Assembly: GCA_964236445.1 (NCBI GenBank)
Contig: CAXSDR010000012.1
Span: 1 to 51,305 of the forward strand
Reading direction: 5' to 3'
DNA from: CAXSDR01 sp964236445
Lineage (GTDB): Bacteria; Actinomycetota; Actinomycetes; Motilibacterales; Motilibacteraceae
DNA: 51,305 bases
Below the pieces are notes generated by a model, which saw only the letters and a list, made by a program, of their open reading frames with translations, did no database searches and had not been told where the DNA came from. Positions 15,495 to 22,774 of this stretch are shown here, in pieces (the first letter of the stretch is position 1; each line of letters opens with the position of its first letter). A program made the translations under genes and the position numbers.

Positions 15495-16601
15495 ATGCGT
15501 TCAGCGCTCAGTACGCCGCTTTCGGCGGTGGAGCTACAGCTCGAACCGGCTCGCGCGGGCGTGCCCCGATCGGGGCCCATCCCCCTGCTGATCGCCGGAC
15601 ACGGCACCCGCAGCGCACAGGGGGTCGCGGAGTTCCGCCACTTCGTGCAACGCACCGGGCAACGTCTCGCCCCGCGTGGCGTCACCGTCGCCGGCGGCCT
15701 GATCGAGCTCGCACCACCGCCGATCGCCGAGACGGTACGCGGCCTCGTGACTGTCGGANNNNNNNNNNNNNNNNNNNNNNNNNNNNNNNNNNNNNNNNNN
15801 NNNNNNNNNNNNNNNNNNNNNNNNNNNNNNNNNNNNNNNNNNNNNNNNNNNNNNNNNNTGACTGTCGGACACCGCCAACTGGCGGCCGTGCCGCTCATGC
15901 TGGTAGCGGCCGGCCACGCCAAAGGTGACATTCCCGCGGCCCTCACGCGGGAGTCACAACGCCACCCGGACCTGACGTTTCGCTACGGCCGACCGCTGGG
16001 TCCCGAGCCGCGCATCCTGCAAGTACTCGACGAGCGCCTCCACAGTGTCGTCACGCCGGCTGAGCGCGGCACCACCCACGTCATCTTCGTGGGGCGAGGA
16101 TCGAGCGACCCGGACGCCAACGCCGAAGTCTTCAAAGCCGCGCGGCTGTTCGCCGAAGGCCGAGACCTCGCCGGTGTGGAGCCATCTTTCATCAGCCTCG
16201 CCGCACCGGGCGTTCCCGCAGCACTGGACCGGTGCCGCCTGCTCGGAGCCGAGCGGATCGTGGTCCTGCCCTTCTTTCTGTTCGCGGGCGTGTTGCCCGA
16301 CCGGATCACCACCCAGACAGCCGGGTGGGCGGCGCGCCACCCCGAGATCGACGTCCGCTGCGCCCGCGTGATCGGCAGCTGCGACCTGCTCACCGACATC
16401 GTCATCGACCGCTATCTCGAAGCGCTGCACGGCGACATCCGCTCGAACTGCGACACCTGCATGTATCGCACCGCGCTACCCGGACACGAACACCGCGTGG
16501 GGCAACCCCAGGCCCCGCACCACCACCCCGACGACCCCGCGCACTCCCACGGAGATCACGACCACCACCGCGCACACAGCGCCGGTGTGGTGTCGCCGTG
16601 A
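15495..16601 (+). CDS. cbiX: Sirohydrochlorin cobalto/ferrochelatase, CbiX-type
   Basis: CbiX inserts Co2+ (or Fe2+) into sirohydrochlorin in cobalamin or siroheme synthesis. Two homologous CbiX halves are present: the first opens IPLLIAGHGTRSAQG and contains VPLMLVAAGHAKGDIPAALTRE, the second contains THVIFVGRGSSDPDANAE and IVVLPFFLFAGVLPDRI. The C-terminus has NCDTCMYR and a His-rich tail (HHHPDDPAHSHGDHDHH), both usual in long CbiX proteins. ATG 15495 is preceded by AGGA at 10 nt. The coding region contains a run of 100 N. Deleting the N run and one copy of a flanking 11-bp duplication removes exactly 37 codons and restores the family sequence LVTVGHRQLAAVPLM, so the real protein is probably about 331 residues and intact. 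Confidence 0.92.
   Translation: MRSALSTPLSAVELQLEPARAGVPRSGPIPLLIAGHGTRSAQGVAEFRHFVQRTGQRLAPRGVTVAGGLIELAPPPIAETVRGLVTVGXXXXXXXXXXXXXXXXXXXXXXXXXXXXXXXXXXTVGHRQLAAVPLMLVAAGHAKGDIPAALTRESQRHPDLTFRYGRPLGPEPRILQVLDERLHSVVTPAERGTTHVIFVGRGSSDPDANAEVFKAARLFAEGRDLAGVEPSFISLAAPGVPAALDRCRLLGAERIVVLPFFLFAGVLPDRITTQTAGWAARHPEIDVRCARVIGSCDLLTDIVIDRYLEALHGDIRSNCDTCMYRTALPGHEHRVGQPQAPHHHPDDPAHSHGDHDHHRAHSAGVVSP
15759..15858. other. Assembly gap of exactly 100 N within cbiX
   Basis: A standard-size placeholder between two contigs. The bases before it end tgactgtcgga and the bases after it begin with the same 11 bases. This suggests that the contigs overlap and that no sequence is missing. Confidence 0.95.
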
Positions 16602-17434
16602 CCGCACCGGGCCGAGACGGTCACGCCGTACCAGCTCACGCGCACATCTGGTTCCTCCCCGACGGCATGGGGCTGCACGCCCCGTACGCCGAGCTCGTCG
16701 TCGACGACGACACCGCAGGCCTGTGCTGCCACCTGTGCGGACGCTGGTTCCGCGCACTCGGCTCGCATGTGCGCGTGCACGGCCACACCGCCGACACCTA
16801 CCGCGAGACCATGGGGCTGTGCACCACCGCCGCGCTCACCAGCGTCGACGTCTCGACAGCGCTCGCCGCACGAGCCAGCCACCGCTACGCCACCGATGAA
16901 CATCTACGGGCAGAGCTCGCCGCCGGCCGCCGACTCCTGCAGCCGAAGCTCGGCCGAACCACCAGCAGCCCGGATGGCGCTGAACCAGCACAACGACGCG
17001 CCGTGCGCCAGCGAACACTCGCCGCCGGACGCGCAACCATGACTGCCCGCCGAGCCCAGAAGCGCGATGCTCGCGTAGCCGAGCTCGGCTTCCCTGAGCT
17101 GCACGCCTATCTCCGCACCGCCTACGCCGCCGGCGCCAGTCTCGCGAGCCTCGCCCGTGACACCGGCCTGGGGCGCGCCGCCCTGCGCGGACAGCTCCGA
17201 GCAGCCGGCGTGACCGTTCGACCGACCGGGCACAACACCCCGAAGGGAAGGCGCTCACGAGCGGTCCGCGCCGAGCTCGACGCCGCCGCCCGCGTCGGCA
17301 CCCACGACCTGGCGGCGTGGCTCACCGAACGCCACGAACGCGGCTGGACCCTCGCTGCGCTCGCCCGCGAGACCGGACACTCCTACCACTGGGTGCGATG
17401 GCGCCTGGAAACCGGGCCCGCTCGATCAGCTTGA
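16598..17434 (+). CDS. Ros/MucR-type zinc-finger regulator with HTH-like repeats
   Basis: A 278-residue putative DNA-binding protein. Residues about 40-75 contain CHLCGRWFRALGSHVRVHG (C-X2-C-X9-H-X3-H) followed by TADTYRETMGL, the arrangement of Ros/MucR zinc fingers. The C-terminal half has two helix-turn-helix-like repeats, LASLARDTGLGRAALRGQL and LAALARETGHSYHWVRWRL, separated by a basic linker. The GTG overlaps the cbiX stop by four bases (GTGA), so the two are translationally coupled. Control of cobalt chelation or uptake genes is a reasonable guess from this coupling, but no target is proven. Confidence 0.8.
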   Translation: MTAPGRDGHAVPAHAHIWFLPDGMGLHAPYAELVVDDDTAGLCCHLCGRWFRALGSHVRVHGHTADTYRETMGLCTTAALTSVDVSTALAARASHRYATDEHLRAELAAGRRLLQPKLGRTTSSPDGAEPAQRRAVRQRTLAAGRATMTARRAQKRDARVAELGFPELHAYLRTAYAAGASLASLARDTGLGRAALRGQLRAAGVTVRPTGHNTPKGRRSRAVRAELDAAARVGTHDLAAWLTERHERGWTLAALARETGHSYHWVRWRLETGPARSA

Positions 17435-17535
17435 AGTTCTACACGTCGATGACGCCCACACTCGCGGCGACTTCGACCGTCTGTCAGCCCGCTCCGTGGG
17501 TCACGCTGATGACCCGCTCGCGACCAGTCGGCGGC

Positions 17536-17616
17536 TCAGCTGCCGCTCTCACAGGCCTGGGCCAGCGGGGTTGCGCCGGGCAGTGCGCCGGGCTTGCGGA
17601 CCAGGACCTCGAGGTG
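17536..17616 (-). mobile_element. IS21-family transposase (IstA) remnant
   Basis: Twenty-six codons on the minus strand read HLEVLVRKPGALPGATPLAQ and six more residues before a stop. This matches the characteristic segment near the C-terminus of IstA transposases. The rest of the element is absent; the surrounding 17435-17670 holds nothing else recognisable. It marks past insertion-sequence activity at the right edge of the metal locus. Confidence 0.7.
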
Positions 17617-17670
17617 GGGCGTCGAGCAGCTGCCCGGTGTCCACCGCGGCGGGCGGGGAGGTTCTGAGCG

Positions 17671-18594
17671 CTAGCGGGGCAGGGCGCGCCCGAGCTGTTC
17701 GCCTGAGCGGACTTCAGCGGACGCGGTCGTCACGATGTGAGCCAGCAGCTGGAGACCGACGGCCGCGTCACTGCCCACCTCTGCGGTGACGACGACCAGT
17801 CGCTGGTCGGGCGCGAGGGGCACCGGCAGCGTCTGCTGAGCGACAGCGAGCTCGCCGACGAGCGGGTGCCGCATGAGGTAGGACGCGACGTCGCAGTCAC
17901 GTACGCGGTGGCCCGCCCACAGCTGGGCGAAGTCCGGGCTCTCGATCGAGAGCTCGCCCACCAGGCTGTGCAGGCCGGGGTCGTCCGGGTGCTGCCCGAC
18001 CGAGAGACGCAGGTTCCCGACTACCGCCCGCGCCTTGGCCGGCCAGTCGACGTAGAGGTCCTGCACGTTCGCGTCGCGAAAGATCAGGCGCGCCATGTTC
18101 GGACGGTCCTCAGCGCTGCGGGGTGCGTCGAAGGGCAGGTGCCCGGCGAAGAACGCGTGGCCGCAGGCGTTCCAGGCCAGCACGTCACTTCTGCGACCGA
18201 GCACCAGCGCCGGTGAGTCTCCCAGGGCCGCGAGCAGCTGCAGGGTCTCCTGTGTCACGCGCTCGGACACCGCGCGCGGTCGCCCTGCCTTGCGCTTGGG
18301 TGCCGTGGCGAGGGCGTGGAGATGACGCCGCTCCGATTCGTCGAGCTGCAGCGCGCGGGCGATGGCGTCCAGGACCTCCGACGAGGCGTTGAGGGACTGG
18401 CCCTGCTCGAGGCGGGAGTAGTAGGAGAACCCGACGCCGCTGAGCTGGGCAACCTCCTCGCGCCGCAAGCCCGGCACGCGGCGGCGCTCGCCGTACGTCG
18501 GCAGGCTCACGTGCTCCGGCTGGAGCTGGGAGCGCCGGGCCGCGAGGAATGCGCCGAGGGGTCCTGGTTCCGTCACCTCTCGAGTGTGCGTCAC
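17671..18594 (-). CDS. XRE-type regulator with MmyB-like ligand-binding domain
   Basis: A 307-residue transcription factor. The N-terminal helix-turn-helix contains RRVPGLRREEVAQLSGVGFSYYSRLEQG, the classic actinobacterial XRE/MmyB signature. The C-terminal domain (about 110-300) has VLAWNACGHAFF and FRDANVQDLYVDWP, typical of the MmyB PAS-like fold that binds fatty-acid-like ligands in characterised relatives. The start is uncertain: GTG 18594 is used here, with GTG 18576 and TTG 18612 as alternatives. It is divergent from the metallo-hydrolase gene and probably controls it, which is the usual layout for this family. Confidence 0.92.
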   Translation of the reverse strand: MTHTREVTEPGPLGAFLAARRSQLQPEHVSLPTYGERRRVPGLRREEVAQLSGVGFSYYSRLEQGQSLNASSEVLDAIARALQLDESERRHLHALATAPKRKAGRPRAVSERVTQETLQLLAALGDSPALVLGRRSDVLAWNACGHAFFAGHLPFDAPRSAEDRPNMARLIFRDANVQDLYVDWPAKARAVVGNLRLSVGQHPDDPGLHSLVGELSIESPDFAQLWAGHRVRDCDVASYLMRHPLVGELAVAQQTLPVPLAPDQRLVVVTAEVGSDAAVGLQLLAHIVTTASAEVRSGEQLGRALPR

Positions 18595-18721
18595 CCGGCC
18601 CTCCGCAACCAAGCTCTGCCAGGGATAGCCAGAGCCGGGCGTGGCTCGATCGGCGGCTTGCGGACAGCATCGGTTGCGTCGCCGCAGGCTGCGGCAGCTC
18701 TACCGAGAGGCAGACATCGAG

Positions 18722-19636
18722 ATGAACGAGTTGCAGGTCGGCGACGTACGCGTCGCACGGGTCGTCGAGTTCTCCGGTCCGGTCGGTTTGCGCACCGACG
18801 AGTTCTATCCCGGCTCCGACCCGGACCTCTGGGCGCAGGCGAGCAGCTGGCTCGTGCCGGACTTCGTCCGCGCCGATGGCCAGGTGCTGACGGCCGTACA
18901 GACGTGGGTCATACGTAGCGAAGGCAAGGTCGTGCTGGTCGACACCGGGCTCGGCAATGACAAGGAGCGGCCCTACGTGCCGGTCTGGTCGCGCTACCGG
19001 AGCGACTACCTTGCCGGGTTGGCGACGCTCGGGGTCGCCCCCGAGGACGTCGACGTGGTTGTCAACACCCACCTGCACCTGGACCACGTGGGGTGGAACA
19101 CCCGACTGCAGGGGCGGGAGTGGGTTCCGACGTTCCCGAACGCGACCTACCTCGTGCACCGCACGGAGCACGAGTTCTGGGACCCGCAGGGCCCTCACAC
19201 CCCCGGCTTCGGGCGCGGCAACCAGAATGTCTTCGAAGACAGCGTCGCCCCCGTCGCGGCGGCGGGGCAGCTGCAGCTGTGGGAAGGCGAGAGTCACCGC
19301 ATCGACTCTTCGCTCACCCTGCAGCTGGCCGACGGGCACACCCCTGGGTCCGCGGTCGTCTCGCTCGAGTCCGCCGGGGAGTCTGCACTGTTCGCCGGGG
19401 ACCTGCTGCACAGCCCGCTCCAGGTGTCGCACCCCCACCTCGCCAGCTGCTTCTGCGAGGACCCAGCCCGCGCGGCCATCAGCCGCGAGCGGCTGCTCGC
19501 CGTCGCCGCCGAGCGCCGGTCCCTCGTCATGCCGGCGCACTTCAGGGGTGCGGGCGCGGCCCGCATCATGCGCAGGGGCAGCGACTTCGCCATCGACGGC
19601 TGGGAGCAGCTGCGCTCGGTCGAGACCGCCGCATGA
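18722..19636 (+). CDS. MBL-fold metallo-hydrolase
   Basis: A 304-residue metallo-beta-lactamase-fold hydrolase. It has the zinc motif NTHLHLDHVGWN, the later ligands in DGHTPGSAV, the bridging aspartate in FAGDLLHSPLQ and the final His in MPAHFRG. The size and the VLVDTGLGNDKERP start of the core resemble quorum-quenching lactonase and AidB-like groups, but the substrate is unknown. There is no signal peptide. ATG 18722 is chosen at the beginning of the conserved MNELQVGDVRVARV. The gene is divergent from an XRE regulator and 50 bases upstream of the beta-propeller gene, with which it probably forms an operon. Confidence 0.92.
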   Translation: MNELQVGDVRVARVVEFSGPVGLRTDEFYPGSDPDLWAQASSWLVPDFVRADGQVLTAVQTWVIRSEGKVVLVDTGLGNDKERPYVPVWSRYRSDYLAGLATLGVAPEDVDVVVNTHLHLDHVGWNTRLQGREWVPTFPNATYLVHRTEHEFWDPQGPHTPGFGRGNQNVFEDSVAPVAAAGQLQLWEGESHRIDSSLTLQLADGHTPGSAVVSLESAGESALFAGDLLHSPLQVSHPHLASCFCEDPARAAISRERLLAVAAERRSLVMPAHFRGAGAARIMRRGSDFAIDGWEQLRSVETAA

Positions 19637-19686
19637 CCACGCCTTCGACCCTCACATCCACCCACAAGTACGACAGGAAGATCTTC

Positions 19687-20676
19687 ATGACTACCCTCAC
19701 CCGATCCACCACCGCTCTGCTCGCTGCGGCTGCCGTTATCGGCCTCGCCCCGGCCGGTGTCGCGACCGCCGCCACGCCGCCGCTGTCGAAGCCGGTCATC
19801 AGTGCGCACTTCGACTTCGCGAAGGGCCAGCTGCCGGAGAATCTCGTTCTCGAGCCGGGTGGCAGCGTCGCGGTCACCTTCGCCGGCAGCCGGCAGGTCG
19901 CTCGCGTCGACGCCAAGGGTGGGGTCCACGTGCTGGCCACCCTGCCCGCGCCCAGTGAGGCTGAGGGCAAGACGACGCCGGTGCTGCACTTCCCTCTGGC
20001 GACCGGGCTCGCACGCACGACCTCAGGCGTTCTCTACGCCCTCTATGCGGCAGGCAGCTCTCGCCTCACAGGGCTCTGGCGCGTCGTCCCGGGCCACGCC
20101 CCGGTACGCGTCGCGGCACTGTCCGCGAAGGGCCTGCCCAACGGCTTGGCCCTCAGTGCGGACGGCACACAGGCCTACGTTGCTGACAGCGTGCAGGGTC
20201 GCATCTACCGCATCCGCCTCTCCGACGGCGTGGTCCGCACATGGGCGAAGGACACGTCCCTTCAGGCTGCGGGCTTCCTCGGCGCCAACGGCGTCAAGGT
20301 GCACGGACAGGCCGTCTGGGTCAGCAACCTCGACAAGGGCACGCTGCTTCGCATCCCGTTGACGGGTAGCGGGGCCGCTGGCACGCCGTCAGTCGCCGCG
20401 AGGGGGCTGAAGGGCATCGACGACTTCACCTTCACCGGCGAGGACAACACGGTTCTCGCCACGCTCAACCAGCCCAACACGGTTGTGCTCGTGACGCCGG
20501 GTCACAAGGCGCAGACGGTGCTCACTGCGGCCGACGGACTGCAGGGCCCGACGGCGGTCGCTCTGCGCGGCAGCGTGGTCTACGTCACGAGTGCGGCCTA
20601 CAACACGCAGACCGACCCGAACCTGCTCACGGCGAAGGTCGACGCGCACGTCGTGCATCAGGGCTCGAACCGGTAG
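19687..20676 (+). CDS. Secreted SMP-30/NHL-like beta-propeller protein
   Basis: A 329-residue protein with a good Sec signal peptide (residues 1-29, ending GVATAA). Repeated blade-like segments follow: VLYALYAAGSSRLTGLWRV, GLALSADGTQAYVADSVQGR, GANGVKVHGQAVWVSNLDKG and DDFTFTGEDNTVLATLNQPN. This is the pattern of SMP-30/gluconolactonase-like propellers. ATG 19687 has AGGAAG at 9 nt; an ATG at 19633 overlapping the preceding stop would add 18 residues ahead of the signal peptide and is less likely. The 3' end overlaps the convergent response regulator gene by 19 bases. Enzymatic activity is not established. Confidence 0.82.
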   Translation: MTTLTRSTTALLAAAAVIGLAPAGVATAATPPLSKPVISAHFDFAKGQLPENLVLEPGGSVAVTFAGSRQVARVDAKGGVHVLATLPAPSEAEGKTTPVLHFPLATGLARTTSGVLYALYAAGSSRLTGLWRVVPGHAPVRVAALSAKGLPNGLALSADGTQAYVADSVQGRIYRIRLSDGVVRTWAKDTSLQAAGFLGANGVKVHGQAVWVSNLDKGTLLRIPLTGSGAAGTPSVAARGLKGIDDFTFTGEDNTVLATLNQPNTVVLVTPGHKAQTVLTAADGLQGPTAVALRGSVVYVTSAAYNTQTDPNLLTAKVDAHVVHQGSNR

Positions 20677-21329
20677 CCGATGCCGGGAACGGTCAGCAGA
20701 TGCTGGGGTCTCGCGGGGTTGAGCTCCAGCTTGCGCCGCAGAGTCGCGACGTAGACGCGTAGGTAGTGCGTCTCCTTCTCGTACGCACTGCCCCATACCT
20801 CGTGCAGCAGCTCGCGGTGGGTCATCAGGCGACCGGGATTGCGTGCGAGCAGCTCGACCAGCGCCCACTCCGTGGGCGTCAGCCTGACGTCGCGTCCGTC
20901 ACGGGTCACGGTCTTGGCCGCCAGGTCAAGTGTGAACGCCTGCGTCGTCACGACTGCTGCGGTCGTCGGCTCGGTGCGGCGCAGGGCCGCCCTGACGCGT
21001 GCCAACAGCTCGTCCATGCCGAACGGCTTGGTGACGAAGTCGACCGCCCCGGCATCAAGCGCGGCTACCTTGTCGATCTGGGTGTCGCGCGCCGATAGTA
21101 CGAGAATCGGCGCGCGGCTCCACCCGGCGAGTCCCGCGATGACCTCGGTGCCGTCCATGTCGGGCAGCCCGAGGTCGAGAATCACGAGCTGCGGGGTGCT
21201 CGCGGCAGCAGCGCGCAGGGCAGCCACGCCGGTGTGGGCTACGTCGACGTCATAGTGGCGCGCACGAAGATTGATGGCGAGCGCCCGCGCGAGAGTCGTG
21301 TCGTCATCGACGATCAGCACCCGCGTCAC
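20658..21329 (-). CDS. OmpR-family response regulator, KdpE-like
   Basis: A 223-residue two-component regulator. The receiver domain has the acidic pair D8/D9 (VLIVDDD), the phosphoacceptor D52 (LDLGLPDMDG) and the lysine in FVTKPF. The C-terminal winged helix contains LTPTEWALVELLARNPGRLMTHRELLHEVWG and ends VPGIGYRFEP, the KdpE type. The GTG at 21329 is 4 nt after the sensor-kinase stop. It probably activates the transporter gene at the head of this operon; direct repeats upstream of that gene are candidate sites. Confidence 0.93.
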   Translation of the reverse strand: MTRVLIVDDDTTLARALAINLRARHYDVDVAHTGVAALRAAAASTPQLVILDLGLPDMDGTEVIAGLAGWSRAPILVLSARDTQIDKVAALDAGAVDFVTKPFGMDELLARVRAALRRTEPTTAAVVTTQAFTLDLAAKTVTRDGRDVRLTPTEWALVELLARNPGRLMTHRELLHEVWGSAYEKETHYLRVYVATLRRKLELNPARPQHLLTVPGIGYRFEP

Positions 21330-21333
21330 TGCG

Positions 21334-22770
21334 TCACCGCGGCACCTCGCGCATGCCGCCGCCCGCCACCGGCAGGCTGACGCGCATCGTGAGACCACCG
21401 CCCCGGGTCTCACGTGCCTGCAACGTGCCTCCCATCGCCTCGGTGAAGCCGCGAGCGACGGTGAGGCCCAGTCCGATGCCGCCCGGGGTTCTGTCGCCGG
21501 AGCGCTGGAACGGTGCGTAGAGCTGCGACAGCTGCGACGGTGCGATGCCGGCTCCGTGGTCGACGACTTCACAGATGACGCCGCCATTGTGCGTTCCGGC
21601 TCGCAGCGTCACCATCGTGCCTGACGGCGTGTGGCGCAGCGCGTTGTCGAGCAGGTTGGCGAGCACCCGTTCGAGCAGTCCGGGGTCGGCGCGCACATCC
21701 GGGAGCATAGGGTCGAAGTCGAGCGTGATGCGCTCTCCTGACCCGGGCGGCATGGCGACGAGCACCGCGTCCGCCGCCTCTTCGATCGACACCTGCTGCA
21801 GGTGGACTGCCAGTGCGCCCGCCTGCAGGCGCGAGGCGTCGAGCAGGTTGGCGACGAGTCCCTGCAGGCGGTCGGTGGCCGTCTCGATGCCGGCGAGGAG
21901 CTCGTGCTGCTCGTCCTCGGTGAACGTGATGTCGCTCTGGCGCAGGCTGCTCACGGCAGCCTTGATGCCGGCCAACGGCGTACGCAGGTCGTGGCCGACC
22001 GCCGCGAGCAGCGCGGTGCGCATGCGTTCCGCCGCTTCCAACCGGGCGTTGTCCTGCACCTGCTCGGCGAGGCGGCGACCTTCCAGCGCCCTGCCGGCCG
22101 CCTCGGCGAACGATGCCAACACCCGACGGTCTTCGGCGACCAGCTCGGGACCTTCGATGTGCAGCAGCGCGCATGGGCCCGCCGGCACGTCCGCGGCGCG
22201 GTCATCCACGTCTGCCCATGTGCTGCCGACGCTGTCGACGACACTGCGGGTGCCGCCCACGATCTCGACGAGCGACACCTGTCGCATGCCGAAAGTCGTG
22301 CGAACCTGCTCGAGAAGATCGGGCAGGGTGCGTGCCTCGGTCAGCGTTGCGCCGGCGAGGTTGCTCAGGGCCCGTGCCTCCGCGCGTGCCCGGTTGGCCT
22401 CAGCGGTGCGCCGGGCCGCGAGGTCCACGATGACGCTGACCGCGACGGCGAAAGCCGCATAGACGACAAGGACCAGCAGCTGCTGCGGCTGGCGGATGAC
22501 CAGGGTCCCGAGTGGTGGCGTGAAGAACCAGTTGAGGTCGAGACCTCCGAAGAGGGCCGCCGGCAGCGCCACCCGCAGCCCACCCACGAGTGCGACGGTG
22601 ACGACGAGGGAGAGAACCAGCAGGATCGGCGTCGCATAGTTCAACCGGTCGCGGTGCTCGACCAGCGTTGCCGTCAGCACCGGAAGCCCTACTACCAGCG
22701 TCCCGGCAGCCAGCAGCTGTCGGCGCTGCGACAGGCCACCGGTGGACGCCGGCAGCCCCGGAGCGGTCAT
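21334..22770 (-). CDS. KdpD-like sensor histidine kinase lacking the N-terminal KdpD domain
   Basis: A 478-residue membrane kinase. The N-terminus has closely spaced transmembrane helices in the DUF4118 arrangement of KdpD (ATPILLVLSLVVTVALVGGL, NWFFTPPLGTL, VVYAAFAVAVSVIVDLAA). A GAF-like region follows, then the HisKA box with the phosphorylated H260 in VGHDLRTPLAG, and the ATPase with NLLDNALRHTPSG, DHGAGIAP and GGIGLGL. The long cytosolic N-terminal KdpD/USP domains of E. coli KdpD are missing, so it is a short form. It sits 4 bases after the transporter and 4 bases before the regulator. Osmotic or K+ sensing is likely but inferred. Confidence 0.92.
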   Translation of the reverse strand: MTAPGLPASTGGLSQRRQLLAAGTLVVGLPVLTATLVEHRDRLNYATPILLVLSLVVTVALVGGLRVALPAALFGGLDLNWFFTPPLGTLVIRQPQQLLVLVVYAAFAVAVSVIVDLAARRTAEANRARAEARALSNLAGATLTEARTLPDLLEQVRTTFGMRQVSLVEIVGGTRSVVDSVGSTWADVDDRAADVPAGPCALLHIEGPELVAEDRRVLASFAEAAGRALEGRRLAEQVQDNARLEAAERMRTALLAAVGHDLRTPLAGIKAAVSSLRQSDITFTEDEQHELLAGIETATDRLQGLVANLLDASRLQAGALAVHLQQVSIEEAADAVLVAMPPGSGERITLDFDPMLPDVRADPGLLERVLANLLDNALRHTPSGTMVTLRAGTHNGGVICEVVDHGAGIAPSQLSQLYAPFQRSGDRTPGGIGLGLTVARGFTEAMGGTLQARETRGGGLTMRVSLPVAGGGMREVPR

Positions 22771-22774
22771 GCGC

